Of a DNA stretch of 64,000 bases, positions 63,591-64,000 are shown one piece after another (within the stretch, counting starts at the first letter, position 1; every line of letters begins with the position of its first letter). Below the pieces are notes generated by a model that had not been told where the DNA came from, ran no database searches, and saw only the letters and a program-made list of their open reading frames with translations. Origin of the DNA: Loripinus fragilis (taxonomy: Eukaryota > Mollusca > Bivalvia > Lucinida > Lucinidae); NCBI GenBank assembly GCA_964019695.1, contig OZ026525.1:92971779-93035778 (forward strand), given 5' to 3'. A program made the position numbers and the translations under genes.

Positions 63591-64000
63591 GATAAAATCA
63601 ATTCTCTTTCAACAAATTAGAACGCTGCAAGTGTGGTTGTGATTATTCTGCTGAGACCAAGCTATGAGCTTGCATTTTTAGCTTTTGATATATCTGGCTC
63701 AATTTGTCTCTACGACAGCTGAGATCATCATCAGAATCAGGAGTCTGAATTGTATTATTATTTTTACCGCCTGTTTGATACTGCTGTCTTTTTTGACCAC
63801 CTCTATGCCCCATGATGCACAGAAATGATGTCAGGTTGGCATAATAGCGTCATGTTGAAGCTGGCATTGCAACCGGGTTATTCTGAGACTAGTTGCTGAA
63901 GATTTCAAAGCCAAAATATTCATGGAATTGATTGCCGACTTCTAGAATACCTTTGCAACTAGTTGGCGACTAGTCTTTTGTGCATGATCAAAAGACTGGC
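63591..64000. other. Sequence at the window end, nothing firmly recognised
   Basis: GACAGCTGAGATCATCATCAG and a CGACTAGTC-rich end (63930-63980). No HPD exon up to the last base. Confidence 0.35.

Overview
The window is animal (metazoan) nuclear DNA. It is AT-rich, intron-dominated and packed with small transposable elements, and it contains no bacterial-type operons or rRNA. Two recognisable host genes are present only as their 3' exons. The mobile-element repertoire (tRNA-derived SINEs, CR1/Jockey-type LINEs with a PHD finger, Tc1/mariner and hAT-type DNA elements, and a very large load of palindromic MITE-like repeats) fits a mollusc, most likely a bivalve. That species guess is inference.

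Host genes. (1) GTF2H3 (TFIIH subunit p34/Tfb4) runs on the + strand. Its last three coding exons are 14440-14575, 26313-26349 (a 37-nt microexon) and 33443-33509 (stop at 33507-33509). Splice phases join exactly and the C-terminal cysteine cluster is intact. Bases 1-14439 are the preceding intron, and introns of 11.7 kb and 7.1 kb follow. (2) HPD (4-hydroxyphenylpyruvate dioxygenase) runs on the - strand. Its last three coding exons are 49848-49964, 47335-47457 and 45766-45840 (stop at 45766-45768). Its 5' exons must lie beyond base 64000. The two genes converge, with about 12.3 kb between stop codons.

Layout of the rest. 0.4-4.6 kb: 38-bp minisatellite of roughly 105 units, split by a SINE. 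4.8-8 kb: cluster of palindromic repeats. 8.5-9.6 kb: degenerate Tc1/mariner element with 90-bp inverted ends. 9.7-12.6 kb: an approximately 2.85-kb element made of TTCTAGAAC-type repeats with 14-bp inverted ends, sitting inside an older MITE. 15.3-16.4 kb: hAT-like element with an exact 8-bp target duplication. 16.8-17.4 and 28.4-29.0 kb: two inverted copies of a foldback-like element whose ends are 16-bp tandem repeats. 21.5-25.2 kb: nearly complete LINE (- strand) with one visible in-frame stop. 25.6-31.9 kb: SINEs, including one nested in another, plus a second foldback-like element. 33.5-45.7 kb: dense MITEs between the convergent genes, plus a Tc1 relic with its DNA-binding domain. 45.8-50 kb: HPD exons. 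54.6-56.2 kb: 50-bp satellite grown out of a MITE and split by a TA-flanked transposon. 57.2-58.3 kb: another TA-flanked element. 61.2-63.6 kb: truncated LINE whose 3' part is tandemly duplicated (about 1016-bp unit).

Family names used below are local labels. PAL-1: hairpin core AAGAACCGTCTC/GAGACGGTTCTT. PAL-2: about 200 bp, arms ending GTCGTCTGCTGA/TCAGCAGACGAC. PAL-3: about 240 bp, ends GAGAAAACCTGTCTTCGGG. PAL-4: about 240 bp, ends GAGCCGTGACATG. PAL-5: about 200 bp, ends AAAACCTGTCTTAAGCGG. PAL-6: hAT-like, ends CAGTGGCGGATCCAG. PAL-7: ends around GTTATAAAAC and GAGCATGAAA. PAL-8: centre around CCTGATCAGACTGC. SINE-A to SINE-D: four tRNA-headed SINE types. Most open reading frames outside the exons, LINEs and transposase relics are chance frames through repeats.
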